Source: an uncultured Collinsella sp. (lineage in GTDB: Bacteria; Actinomycetota; Coriobacteriia; Coriobacteriales; Coriobacteriaceae). From it: a stretch of DNA of 21,866 bases. This document shows positions 8,055 to 15,721 of the stretch, piece after piece (position 1 is the first letter of the stretch; every line of letters starts with the position of its first letter). The DNA lies in the NCBI GenBank assembly GCA_934630735.1, contig CAKTWK010000036.1, positions 1-21,866 on the forward strand, given 5' to 3'. A program made the translations under genes and the position numbers. The notes beneath the pieces were generated by a model, which ran no database searches, was not told the origin of the DNA, and saw only the letters and a list, made by a program, of their open reading frames with translations.

Positions 8055-9152
8055 ATGTCCTCGACCTTTGGCAACGTCTTGCACGTAAGCATCTTCGGCC
8101 AGTCGCACTCCCCCGCCATCGGCTGCTCGCTCGATGGCATTCCGGCAGGTATCGCCGTTGACCAGGAGCAGCTGCAGGCCTTTTTGGACCGTCGCGCCCC
8201 CGGCCGTGACGAGACCGCGACCAAGCGCCGCGAGGCCGACGCCGCGCACATCATCGCCGGCGTGGTCGATGGACACACCACGGGCGCGCCTATCGCCGCG
8301 ATCATCGAGAACACCAACACGCGCTCCAAGGACTACTCCGAGCTGCGCCGCAAGCCCCGCCCGGGCCATGCGGATTTCCCGGCACGCGTGAAGTACCACA
8401 ACATGCACGACGTCGCCGGCGGCGGACACTTCTCCGGCCGCCTGACGGCGCCCTTATGCATCGCGGGCGGCATCGCGCTGCAGGCGCTCGAGGCCCGCGG
8501 CATTAACGTGATGGCGCACGTGGCGCAGATCGGTGGCATCTCCGATCTGCCCATGGACGATATGGTCTATCGCGAGGCCGACCGCAAGGCGATTCTTTCG
8601 AACGACCTGCCGTGCATTGACGCCGCAGCTGGCGCTCGCATGCGCGAGGAGATCCTGGCCGCGCGCGACGAGCTCGACAGCATCGGCGGCATCGTGGAGT
8701 GCGGTATTTACGGCCTGCCCGCGGGCATCGGCGACCCCATGTTCGACGGCATCGAAAACCGCATCGCGCAGATCGCGTTTGGGATTCCCGCCGTGAAGGG
8801 CGTGGAGTTTGGCATGGGCTTTGCCGTGGCCGCCATGCGCGGCAGCGAGAACAACGATCCGTATCGCATCGACGCCGAGACCGGCAAGATCGAGGTCGAG
8901 TCCAATAATGCCGGCGGCATCCTGGGCGGCATTTCCACGGGCGCGCCCGTCATGTGGCGCATGGCCGTAAAGCCGACGCCCTCCATCGGTCGCGAGCAGC
9001 AGACCGTGGATATGGACGCCATGGAAAATGCCGAGCTCTCGGTCCACGGCCGCCACGATCCCTGCATCGTTCCGCGCGCCGTCCCCGTCGCCGAGGCAGC
9101 CGCAGCGCTGGCCATCTGGGATGCCCTCCTAGAAGACGCCGCCCAGCGCTAA
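8055..9152 (+). CDS. aroC: Chorismate synthase
   Basis: Last shared step: trans-elimination of phosphate from EPSP to give chorismate, using reduced FMN. Of normal length (365 residues). Recognised by FGQSHSPAIG near the start, RRAPGRDETATKRREAD, the KPRPGHAD segment, GGGHFSGR and the C-terminal SVHGRHDPCIVPRAVP segment, which hold the conserved His and Arg residues of the family. It begins 1 nt after the aroA stop, with GAGGAGGAA as ribosome binding site. Confidence 0.96.
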   Translation: MSSTFGNVLHVSIFGQSHSPAIGCSLDGIPAGIAVDQEQLQAFLDRRAPGRDETATKRREADAAHIIAGVVDGHTTGAPIAAIIENTNTRSKDYSELRRKPRPGHADFPARVKYHNMHDVAGGGHFSGRLTAPLCIAGGIALQALEARGINVMAHVAQIGGISDLPMDDMVYREADRKAILSNDLPCIDAAAGARMREEILAARDELDSIGGIVECGIYGLPAGIGDPMFDGIENRIAQIAFGIPAVKGVEFGMGFAVAAMRGSENNDPYRIDAETGKIEVESNNAGGILGGISTGAPVMWRMAVKPTPSIGREQQTVDMDAMENAELSVHGRHDPCIVPRAVPVAEAAAALAIWDALLEDAAQR

Positions 9153-9206
9153 AAATCTCCGGGGACCAACTCCGGCCCCCACGCCCACCCAGTGAAAGGG
9201 GTCCCA

Positions 9207-10352
9207 ATGGACCTTGCTGACATCCGCAAGGCCATCGATGGCATCGATACCACCCTGCTCAACAGTTTTGTCGAACGCATGGACATTGCCACCGAGGTCG
9301 CCAAATCAAAAATCGAGATGGGCAAGGCCGTCTTCGACCCCGCCCGCGAGCGCTCCAAGCTCAACAACCTTGCCGGTCGCGCGCCCGAGCGCTACGAGGC
9401 GCAAACCATCACGCTGTTCCGCCTCCTCATGAGCATGAGCAAGGCCGAGCAGCAGCGCTATATCAACGAACTCAAGGGCATCACGGTCTCGCAAAAGGCC
9501 CACGCCACTGCCGAGGCCTTCGACACGCCCTTCCCCCAGACTGCCAGCGTCGCCTGCCAGGGCGTTGAGGGCGCCTACAGCCAGATCGCCGCGTGCAAGC
9601 TCTTCGACGTGCCCGATATCGCGTTCTTCGACACCTTCGAAGGTGTCATGCGCGCTGTGCGCGACGGATTCTGCGAGTTTGGCGTACTGCCCATCGAAAA
9701 CTCCACCGCGGGCTCGGTCAACGCCGTCTACGACTTGCTCGCCCAGTTTGATTTCCATATCGTGCGCTCGCTGCGCCTCAAGATCGATCACAACCTGCTC
9801 GTCAAGCCCGGCACCAAGCTGCAGGATGTTCGTGAGGTTTATAGCCACGGCCAGGCCATCGCGCAATGCGCCGGCTTTATCGAGGCGCACGATCTGCACG
9901 CCACCAAGTATCCCAACACGGCCATGTCGGCCGAGATGGTCGCCAACTCCGAGCGCACCGACGTCGCCGCCATCGCCTCGCGCAGTTGCGCGGCGCTCTA
10001 CGGCCTGGAGGTGCTGGAGCCCAACATTCAGGACTCGGACAACAACTACACACGCTTCGTCGTCATCAGCCGCGAGCCGCGCGTCTACCCCGGCGCCAAC
10101 CGCACCTCGCTCATGATCACCACAGCCAACGAGCCGGGCGCCCTCTATCGCGTGCTCGAGCGCTTCTATGCGCTCAACATCAACCTCATCAAGCTCGAGA
10201 GCCGCCCCATCCCCGGGCGCGACTTTGAGTTTATGTTCTACTTCGATCTGAACTGTCCCTTTGGCAGCAAAGCCCTCGACGACCTGCTCGACTCGATTGA
10301 CGACGTGTGCGAGAGCTTCACCTACTTTGGCAGCTACACGGAGGTGCTCTAG
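9207..10352 (+). CDS. pheA: Bifunctional chorismate mutase / prephenate dehydratase
   Basis: Converts chorismate to prephenate and then to phenylpyruvate, the route to phenylalanine. The 381-residue protein has an AroQ-type helical chorismate mutase domain (about 1-90, starting DLADIRKAIDGID), a prephenate dehydratase domain (about 105-285; GVEGAYSQ, LPIENSTAGSV and the catalytic NYTRF) and a C-terminal ACT domain with GALYRVL and ESRP, the Phe-binding signature behind feedback inhibition in this family. The ATG at 9207 has AAAGGGG 5 nt upstream; an in-frame GTG at 9192 overlaps that site and is less likely. The 54-nt gap after aroC is the widest between aroB and aroE-aroK. Confidence 0.94.
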   Translation: MDLADIRKAIDGIDTTLLNSFVERMDIATEVAKSKIEMGKAVFDPARERSKLNNLAGRAPERYEAQTITLFRLLMSMSKAEQQRYINELKGITVSQKAHATAEAFDTPFPQTASVACQGVEGAYSQIAACKLFDVPDIAFFDTFEGVMRAVRDGFCEFGVLPIENSTAGSVNAVYDLLAQFDFHIVRSLRLKIDHNLLVKPGTKLQDVREVYSHGQAIAQCAGFIEAHDLHATKYPNTAMSAEMVANSERTDVAAIASRSCAALYGLEVLEPNIQDSDNNYTRFVVISREPRVYPGANRTSLMITTANEPGALYRVLERFYALNINLIKLESRPIPGRDFEFMFYFDLNCPFGSKALDDLLDSIDDVCESFTYFGSYTEVL

Positions 10353-11603
10353 ATGACTGACGTCGCCACAACCCGCCCCTATGGCGTGCTGGGCCGCGTG
10401 CTGGGCCACAGCTACACCCCGACCATCTACAAGGAGCTCGCGGGGCTTGAGTACGTGCGTTTTGAGCTCGAGCCCGAGGATCTTGAGGCCTTTATGAAGG
10501 GCGACGAGTGGGAGGGCACCAACGTGACCATTCCCTACAAGCGTGCCGTCATGGACTACCTGGACGAGCTGAGCCCGCTCGCCGAACGCATGGGCAACGT
10601 CAACACAATTACGCGTCTGCCCGATGGCCGTCTGCGAGGCGACAACACCGACTACTTCGGCTTCCAATGCCTGGTCGAAGAGTTGGGCGTTGAGGTTACC
10701 GGCAAGAAGGTCCTCGTGCTCGGAGCCACCGGAGGCGCCGGCACCACGGCGAGTATGGTGCTGGACGACCTGGGCGCGGTCGTGGTGCCCGTGGGACGCA
10801 CGAGCGAGGTTAACTACGACAACATCGCACAGCAGTCCGACGCCGCGTTGCTCGTCAACTGCACCCCTGCCGGCATGTTCCCCCACTGCCCCGACGCACC
10901 TTGCACGCTCGAGGGCCACGACGCGCTCGAGGGCGTCATCGATATCGTCTACAACCCCGCCCGCACGGGACTCATGCTCGAGGCCGAGCGTCGCGGCATC
11001 CCCTGCATCGGCGGCCTGCTCATGCTTGTGGCCCAGGCGGCGCAAGCCGTCGAGCGCTATACCGGCCAAGTCACCCCGCGCGAGCGCATCCTGGACGTGA
11101 CGGAGCGTCTATCTCACCGCGAGCAGAACATCGCCCTGATCGGCATGCCGGGCTCGGGCAAAACCCGCGTGGGTGAGCAGATCGCCCTGCTCACCGGCCG
11201 CGAGCACATCGACCTGGACCGCGCCCTCGAGGGTCGTCTGGGCATGCCTTGCGCCGACTTTATCGTCGAGCACGGCGAGCCGGCCTTCCGCGAGCAGGAA
11301 ACGGCGACGCTGTCCGACATCTCCAAGTGCAGCGGCCTAGTGCTCTCCACCGGCGGCGGCGTGGTCACGCGTGACGAAAACTATCCGCTGCTGCACCAGA
11401 ACAGCCAGATTGTGATGCTCAACCGTAAGCTCGATGAGCTCGCCCACAAGGGTCGCCCCATCACCGCCCGCGACGGTATCGACAAGCTGGCCGAGCAGCG
11501 CATACCGCGCTACCGCGCCTGGGCCGACTACATCATCGACTCGCTCGATTGCGCCGCCAACACCGCGGCCGCCGTCGTCGACACCCTCCAAGCCGCTCTC
11601 TAA
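10353..11603 (+). CDS. aroE-aroK: Fused shikimate dehydrogenase - shikimate kinase
   Basis: One 416-residue chain carries two consecutive pathway steps: NADPH reduction of 3-dehydroshikimate and phosphorylation of shikimate. The AroE part (about 1-250) shows NVTIPYK with the catalytic Lys63, GDNTD with Asp100, the cofactor loop GATGGAG (124-130) and VNCTPAGM. In the N-terminal substrate motif, HSYTP replaces the usual HSxSP. The AroK part (about 258-416) has the Walker A GMPGSGKT (264-271), DLDRAL with the substrate Asp, AFREQE and TGGGVV. The ATG follows the pheA stop with no gap. No frameshift or stop separates the domains, so this looks like a true fusion. Confidence 0.93.
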   Translation: MTDVATTRPYGVLGRVLGHSYTPTIYKELAGLEYVRFELEPEDLEAFMKGDEWEGTNVTIPYKRAVMDYLDELSPLAERMGNVNTITRLPDGRLRGDNTDYFGFQCLVEELGVEVTGKKVLVLGATGGAGTTASMVLDDLGAVVVPVGRTSEVNYDNIAQQSDAALLVNCTPAGMFPHCPDAPCTLEGHDALEGVIDIVYNPARTGLMLEAERRGIPCIGGLLMLVAQAAQAVERYTGQVTPRERILDVTERLSHREQNIALIGMPGSGKTRVGEQIALLTGREHIDLDRALEGRLGMPCADFIVEHGEPAFREQETATLSDISKCSGLVLSTGGGVVTRDENYPLLHQNSQIVMLNRKLDELAHKGRPITARDGIDKLAEQRIPRYRAWADYIIDSLDCAANTAAAVVDTLQAAL

Positions 11604-11610
11604 CCAAAAC

Positions 11611-11648
11611 CGCCACAAAGGGGACAGGCACCTTTGTGGTGCTTTTCC
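11611..11648 (+). terminator. Terminator-like palindrome between aroE-aroK and aroQ
   Basis: Two 11-nt arms (11611-11621 and 11631-11641) pair fully, with one G-T pair, around a 9-nt loop and are followed by CTTTTCC. It lies 7 nt after the aroE-aroK stop. It could end the main operon or trim its 3' end. Its form (11-bp stem, 9-nt loop) is the same as the palindrome after aroQ, so it may instead be a dispersed repeat used as a terminator. Confidence 0.65.
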
Positions 11649-11681
11649 ATTCAACTCTGCCCGATCGTAAAGGAAGCAACC

Positions 11682-12119
11682 ATGAAAGCTCTCGTCATCA
11701 ACGGACCTAACCTCAACATGCTCGGCATTCGCGAGCCGGGCATCTACGGCAGCGACAACTACGACCGCCTAGTCCAGATCTGCAAGGAGACCGGCGCCGC
11801 ACAGGGCTTCGACGAAGTCGAGGTCTTCCAGTCCAACCACGAGGGCAGCATCGTCGACAAGATCCAGGAGGCATACGGCAAGGTCGACGGCATCGTCATC
11901 AACCCGGCGGCCTACACGCACACCAGCGTGGCGATCCTGGACGCCCTCAAGGCCGTCGCCATCCCCGCCGTCGAGGTCCACATCAGTGCCGTCGAGACGC
12001 GCGAGGACTTCCGCCAGGTAAGCTACGCCCGCCTGGCCTGCTTTGCCACCATCACCGGCGAAGGCCTCCAGGGCTACGCCCATGCGTTGGAGCTGCTGAA
12101 AGAGCATCTGCTACACTAA
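11682..12119 (+). CDS. aroQ: Type II 3-dehydroquinate dehydratase
   Basis: Dehydrates 3-dehydroquinate to 3-dehydroshikimate, the step between AroB and AroE. The 145-residue chain is typical of the small dodecameric type II enzymes. Motifs: NGPNLNMLGIREPGIYG (7-23) with the catalytic Arg17 and Tyr22, QSNHEGS, NPAAYTHTS with a conserved His, and VEVHIS with His100. The ATG at 11682 has AAAGGAAG 6 nt upstream; an in-frame extension would start inside the preceding hairpin. It completes the pathway, but a hairpin separates it from the main operon, so its expression may be partly independent. Confidence 0.95.
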   Translation: MKALVINGPNLNMLGIREPGIYGSDNYDRLVQICKETGAAQGFDEVEVFQSNHEGSIVDKIQEAYGKVDGIVINPAAYTHTSVAILDALKAVAIPAVEVHISAVETREDFRQVSYARLACFATITGEGLQGYAHALELLKEHLLH

Positions 12120-12123
12120 ACCA

Positions 12124-12154
12124 TGGGACAAATGACCCAGTGGCGTTTGTCCCA
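12124..12154. repeat. Palindrome between aroQ and glf
   Basis: An 11-bp stem (12124-12134 with 12144-12154, one T-G pair) encloses a 9-nt loop. No T-run follows on either strand, so it is a poor intrinsic terminator. It has the same stem and loop lengths as the palindrome at 11611-11641, and both contain GGGACA, which hints at a family of short dispersed palindromes. Confidence 0.6.
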
Positions 12155-12197
12155 AAACTTAAGTAACTATTCGATTGACATACAAAGGAGCATATCC

Positions 12198-13322
12198 ATG
12201 TCCCAGTACGATTACCTCGTCGTCGGAGCCGGCCTTTCGGGCGCCGTCTTTGCCAACGCCGCCAAGCGCGCCGGCAAGTCGGTCCTGGTCATCGACCGCC
12301 GCGACCACATCGCCGGCAACATCTACACCGAGGACGTCGAGGGCATCCAGGTCCACCGCTACGGCGCGCACATCTTCCACACCTCCATGAAGGACGTCTG
12401 GGACTACGTCAACCGCTTTGCCGAGTTCAACAACTACGTCAACTCGCCGGTCGCCAACTTCCACGGCAACATGTACAACATGCCCTTCAACATGAACACC
12501 TTCGCCAAGATGTGGCCGGGCGTCGTCACGCCGGCCGATGCCCGCGCCAAGATCGCCGAGCAGGTGGCCGCCGAGAACATCGGCGAGCCGTCCAACCTTG
12601 AGGAGCAGGCGCTGTCCCTCGTGGGCCGCGACATCTTCGAGACGCTCGTGAAGGGCTACACCGAGAAGCAGTGGGGCCGCGACTGCCGCGACCTGCCCGC
12701 GAGCATCATCAAGCGCCTCCCCTGCCGCTTCACCTACGACAACAACTACTTCAACGATCGCTACCAGGGCATCCCCATGGGCGGCTACACCAAGATGGTC
12801 GCCAACATGCTCGAGGGCGTCGAGGTGCGCTGCGGCGTGGAGTACAAGGAGCTGGCCGCCGCCGAGCCCGATATCGCCGCCAAGACGATCTACTGCGGTC
12901 CCATCGACGCGTTCTACGACTTTAAGCTGGGCACGCTGGAGTACCGCAGCCTGCGCTTTGAGACCGAGACGCTCGACGAGCAGGACCACCAGGGCGTGGC
13001 CGTGGTCAACTACACCGAGCGCGAGGTCCCCTACACGCGTATCATCGAGCACAAGCACTTCGAGTTCGGCACGCAGGACAAGACCGTCATCACGCGCGAG
13101 TACCCGGCCGACTGGAAGCCCGGCGACGAGCCCTACTACCCCATCAACGACGCCAAGAACGAGGCCCTCTACAAGCAGTACGAGGAGCTGGCGGCGCAGG
13201 AGGGCGACGTGATCTTTGCCGGTCGCCTGGGCGGCTACAAGTACTACGACATGGACAAGGCCATCGCCGCGGCCTTCGAACTCGTCCGCAACGAGCTGGG
13301 CGTGGAGCCGACTGAGGCGTAA
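12198..13322 (+). CDS. glf: UDP-galactopyranose mutase
   Basis: Flavoenzyme that interconverts UDP-galactopyranose and UDP-galactofuranose, the precursor of galactofuranose in surface glycans. The 374-residue protein begins with an FAD-binding Rossmann motif GAGLSG (10-15). It then has RYGAHIFHT, NMPFNMNTF, GYTEKQWG and MGGYTKM, and a late RLGGYKYYDMD segment, all characteristic of bacterial Glf. The start has AAAGGAG 7 nt upstream; the upstream in-frame ATG at 12123 would place the palindrome inside the coding region and was rejected. It is followed by a strong terminator. No other galactofuranose or glycan gene is nearby, so its place behind the aro genes looks positional rather than functional. 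Confidence 0.95.
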   Translation: MSQYDYLVVGAGLSGAVFANAAKRAGKSVLVIDRRDHIAGNIYTEDVEGIQVHRYGAHIFHTSMKDVWDYVNRFAEFNNYVNSPVANFHGNMYNMPFNMNTFAKMWPGVVTPADARAKIAEQVAAENIGEPSNLEEQALSLVGRDIFETLVKGYTEKQWGRDCRDLPASIIKRLPCRFTYDNNYFNDRYQGIPMGGYTKMVANMLEGVEVRCGVEYKELAAAEPDIAAKTIYCGPIDAFYDFKLGTLEYRSLRFETETLDEQDHQGVAVVNYTEREVPYTRIIEHKHFEFGTQDKTVITREYPADWKPGDEPYYPINDAKNEALYKQYEELAAQEGDVIFAGRLGGYKYYDMDKAIAAAFELVRNELGVEPTEA

Positions 13323-13374
13323 GAGCCCAAATCGGGCCTCCTCGCGAGCCGAAAACAGCACAAGCAGGCACGCC

Positions 13375-13413
13375 AACGCCGGCAGGAGCAATTTCGCCCC
13401 TGCCGGCGTTTTA
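13375..13413 (+). terminator. Intrinsic terminator of glf
   Basis: A 12-bp perfect GC-rich stem (13375-13386 with 13399-13410) with a 12-nt loop; four T residues (13409-13412) follow. It lies 52 nt after the glf stop. Confidence 0.9.
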
Positions 13414-13492
13414 GTATGGAGACGGAATTGGCTGTTCTGTCCATTATCTAGCCAAGGATATAAGTGGACACGGCCTGCCACGGAGGCAAAAA

Positions 13493-13619
13493 CCGGAAGT
13501 ATGCGGCAAATTCTAAATATGCCGGGCACACTAGAATCCCGCAACACCTCTACCTGCGGTTTCTTTGCGTGAAAAGGGCGGTGTGCCCGGGGATTCCGAA
13601 ATTTGCCGCATACATCCGG
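13493..13619. repeat. 127-nt imperfect inverted repeat with 39-nt arms
   Basis: The left arm (13493-13531) and right arm (13581-13619) are reverse complements over 39 nt, with one mismatch near the outer end and a central block of mismatches. Two blocks match exactly: GTATGCGGCAAATT and CCGGGCACAC. The 49-nt spacer contains a small 5-bp hairpin and a segment resembling part of an arm. It could be a small non-autonomous mobile element, a dispersed repeat or a structured RNA. No terminal direct duplication was found. Confidence 0.7.
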
Positions 13620-13661
13620 AATTACAGACCCAGATCGAAAGCCCACGCAGCAATGAAGGCA

Positions 13662-13688
13662 TCCGCGACAACATCCAGTTGTCGCGGA
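13662..13688. repeat. Perfect 11-bp hairpin
   Basis: Arms at 13662-13672 and 13678-13688 pair perfectly around a 5-nt loop (ATCCA). No T-run follows on either strand. It may be a protein-binding palindrome or part of the dispersed repeat material of this gap. Confidence 0.6.
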
Positions 13689-13695
13689 AACGTCA

Positions 13696-13730
13696 AAGGG
13701 CCGTTGCCGGAAAACCGAACAACGACCCTT
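13696..13730. repeat. Hairpin with one mismatch, 11-nt arms
   Basis: Arms 13696-13706 and 13720-13730 pair at 10 of 11 positions around a 13-nt loop. On the plus strand CTTTG follows, so it might act as a weak back-up terminator. It starts only 7 nt after the previous hairpin. Confidence 0.45.
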
Positions 13731-13851
13731 CTTTGTCATCGCCTCACGTAGAGTCCGCGACGACTGCATCACTAAGAGCATTTTACCGTAACGTAAAACG
13801 GCCCAACAGAACAACAAGTGGCAATGCGGCTGTTCGACTCCAGTCTCTAGC

Positions 13852-13891
13852 AAAAAACTAGGGGATGCCCTCCGCTTAGAAGGAACCCCCT
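13852..13891 (-). terminator. Terminator closing the accessory minus-strand unit
   Basis: Read on the minus strand, a long stem (13879-13891 with 13860-13873) with five consecutive G/C-rich pairs at its base and one internal mismatch is followed by a TTTTTT run (13852-13857). It faces the accessory genes and is the natural end point for transcription from the phosphoribosyltransferase gene about 230 nt upstream. Confidence 0.75.
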
Positions 13892-13986
13892 TGCAAAACG
13901 ATGGCCCGTGACAGGTTGTCGCTTTTCATTTATCACATCATAATTTAGAGCAAATGCGACGACCGCGTTTGAAACAAAGAGCATAG

Positions 13987-14097
13987 TCATGCGGATCTGA
14001 ACTTAGGCAGCACGCGCACGAGCTTATCCAGGAAGGTGGCAGTGTCGAGCCTAACAGGGGCGCCAAACAGCCTAGTGCCGGAAATACCAGTCACCAA
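13987..14097 (-). pseudogene. Probable 3' remnant of an unidentified gene
   Basis: A 36-codon frame from TTG to TGA, preceded by a TAA. It encodes a protein-like sequence containing GTRLFGAPVRLDTATFLDKL and ending VLPKFRSA. Codon choice is GC-rich, like the chromosome and unlike the accessory gene next to it, and there is no ribosome binding site. It reads like the C-terminus of a longer protein whose front was lost when the accessory genes arrived. The family is not recognised; chance coding cannot be excluded. Confidence 0.35.
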
Positions 14098-14121
14098 TAG
14101 TTAACGTCAAGAAGCCAGCAA

Positions 14122-14793
14122 CTACCACGAAGCAGAGACAGGGCAATCAGCGGCAAGGATCGGCCAAGTATGCAACGCCAGAAATAGCCCCAGTATGCTG
14201 GGAGCCGCCCACATGTTCTGGCGCAACAAATTCTTGCACGCAGAATAATGACCGCCCAAGGTAAGAACGTCATCAAACAACACGACAATGTCGGTATCTG
14301 GTGGAAGACCGCCGGTCATAACAAGAGACCCTTGCAGGAGCTCAGGATCTCTAGGGCCACCCCTGTGAGCAGCGGTTACGCTGTCTTTAACATCAATTAC
14401 GGGAGCATAGACAATATTGTCGAAGCAGGAAGACACGTTCCAACAAACCTGATCGAGTCTGTCGTCGAATTTTGCTGAGTTTCTTGGATTCGATGTCGGC
14501 ATTGGAACAAGAGCAATCAGCTTATCCCCAAAGATGCGAGGACGATCCCTAAAGAACGACACAACAAAACTGCTGCATGATTGGATGGCGCCGTTTTTAT
14601 ATCTAAGCACATCAGGGCGATCACGATACTCAAACGGATCTTTCTTAAAATTGCTGATCAAGTCGTTTTCCGGAGAAGCGTTAAAACCCCTGCTGTCACG
14701 CTGCATGTAGTAGAAACACGCATCGTCTTCGCAAAGAAACCTGCGGTTAGCCATGCCGACCTTGTCAATCAGAGTCCAATTCCAATCAGACAC
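14122..14793 (-). CDS. ComF-like phosphoribosyltransferase, ShosT-like
   Basis: A 223-residue protein with a type I phosphoribosyltransferase PRPP loop, VLFDDVLTLGGHY (171-183), preceded by LVPMPTSNPR (95-104) and DDRLDQV, the layout seen in ComF-type proteins. There are no N-terminal ComF zinc-ribbon cysteines. The GTG at 14793 was chosen because GGGGAGG lies 8 nt upstream; a frame start at 14826 would place that site inside the gene. It overlaps the end of the dprA-like gene by 8 nt, so the two are translationally coupled. In the ShosTA system the phosphoribosyltransferase is the toxin and the DprA-like protein the antitoxin; assigning those roles here is inference. An ordinary competence role is the main alternative. 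Confidence 0.75.
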   Translation of the reverse strand: MSDWNWTLIDKVGMANRRFLCEDDACFYYMQRDSRGFNASPENDLISNFKKDPFEYRDRPDVLRYKNGAIQSCSSFVVSFFRDRPRIFGDKLIALVPMPTSNPRNSAKFDDRLDQVCWNVSSCFDNIVYAPVIDVKDSVTAAHRGGPRDPELLQGSLVMTGGLPPDTDIVVLFDDVLTLGGHYSACKNLLRQNMWAAPSILGLFLALHTWPILAADCPVSASW

Positions 14794-15721
14794 TGAAACC
14801 GCCTCCCCAATGCCCGATGGGGCCAAGCATGCTTAGAACGTCCATGGCATCATCAATTTCGAAGACATTGGGCTTTTTCAGCCATTTGGAAGGCCAAGTG
14901 ACCGAGGGGTCGGAGCAGGCATGACTCGTAATAAACAGAGGTCGTCCCTGATGCTCACAAGCACGAGCCTGCGTGAGCGTGCCACTTGTATCAGAAGCCT
15001 CAACAATAATTGTTGCATTTGAAATAGCGGCCATCAGCTCGTTACGCTCGGGGAAATAGAACCTTTTGGTATCAAAAGGCTGATGCTGATACTTATAAAA
15101 AGGCACCTGGCTGACAATGAGCCCCTCGCACTCAATAAGCCTATTAAACAGGTCAATGTTTTCAGGAGGATACACTTCGTCAACCGGCGTACCAATAACC
15201 CCAATCGCGCCAACCTTATATTCGAGAGCGGCCTCAGTTGCCGCGGTATCGATGCCGCGAGCCATTCCCGTAACAACACTTACGCCATGCTCGGATAATT
15301 GAGAGGCAATCCTTGCAGCAAGCGCCCTGCCCTTCTGGGAGGCCTTCCGCGAGCCCACGACAGATACAGAAGGCCTGTCTAGAAGCGAAACGGCACCTTT
15401 ATAGTAAAGAACAGGCACCGGCCTTGCAGAATCCTTTAAGGTGGCCGGCCAAGACGGCGTTCCGTTGACAATCACGTCGAAAGTACCGAGTTTTTGATCG
15501 ATAGTTTCCTGAACTTCTTTGTATCTATCGCTCTCCCGCAAATCGAGAAGACCAGACTCCTCCTCCAAAACCTCGGAAGGGGTTTTACCAAGGCCGACAG
15601 TCTTGCCGGAAATTCTTTTTAGAGTTGCATCTGAAGCGGCATATAAATACTCATAGGCGAGCATCTCTTCATAAGGAGAGACTGTTGATTTGATAAGTTC
15701 TGAAAACAAACTAGCGACCAT
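14786..15721 (-). CDS. DprA/Smf-like Rossmann-fold protein, ShosA-like
   Basis: A 311-residue protein of the DprA/Smf (SLOG) family. Visible signatures: VVGSRKASQKGR (121-132), GMARGIDTAA (152-161), PVDEVYPPEN (179-188; canonical DprA has YPxEN), FPERNELMAAIS (223-234; canonical FPxRNR) and SGTLTQAR, in family order. About 100 N-terminal residues are mostly helical and lack the HhH signature of housekeeping DprA; there is no C-terminal winged-helix domain, so it is shorter than many DprA proteins. The ATG at 15721 has AGGAGG 5 nt upstream; a frame start at 15976 has no such site. It is first in a two-gene unit with the phosphoribosyltransferase. In ShosTA this partner neutralises the toxin; ssDNA or RecA loading as in transformation is the alternative. 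Confidence 0.8.
   Translation of the reverse strand: MVASLFSELIKSTVSPYEEMLAYEYLYAASDATLKRISGKTVGLGKTPSEVLEEESGLLDLRESDRYKEVQETIDQKLGTFDVIVNGTPSWPATLKDSARPVPVLYYKGAVSLLDRPSVSVVGSRKASQKGRALAARIASQLSEHGVSVVTGMARGIDTAATEAALEYKVGAIGVIGTPVDEVYPPENIDLFNRLIECEGLIVSQVPFYKYQHQPFDTKRFYFPERNELMAAISNATIIVEASDTSGTLTQARACEHQGRPLFITSHACSDPSVTWPSKWLKKPNVFEIDDAMDVLSMLGPIGHWGGGFSV

Larger units (their letters stand above)
13414..13986. other. Structured intergenic boundary without an intact gene
   Basis: About 570 nt between the glf terminator and the gene fragment to the right. Open frames on both strands are short or are extensions of shadows of glf, without ribosome binding sites or recognisable motifs. The DNA holds four inverted repeats, listed separately, and marks the change from GC-rich chromosomal DNA to AT-richer accessory DNA. 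Confidence 0.6.

Noticed and set aside
9306..11069. A 587-codon minus-strand open frame opposite pheA and aroE-aroK
   Set aside because: A high-GC antisense frame of biased composition without ribosome binding site or domain; both opposite genes are well supported.
13826..13852. A tRNA-like T arm (GGCTG-TTCGACTC-CAGTC) that could be a tRNA or tmRNA 3' end or an attachment site
   Set aside because: The loop is one base too long, no acceptor, D or anticodon arm can be folded, and no second copy exists in the window.
12159..13853. A 564-codon minus-strand open frame opposite glf
   Set aside because: It is antisense to a clear UDP-galactopyranose mutase, is low in complexity (Val/Asp/Gly-rich), and crosses the glf terminator and inverted repeat.
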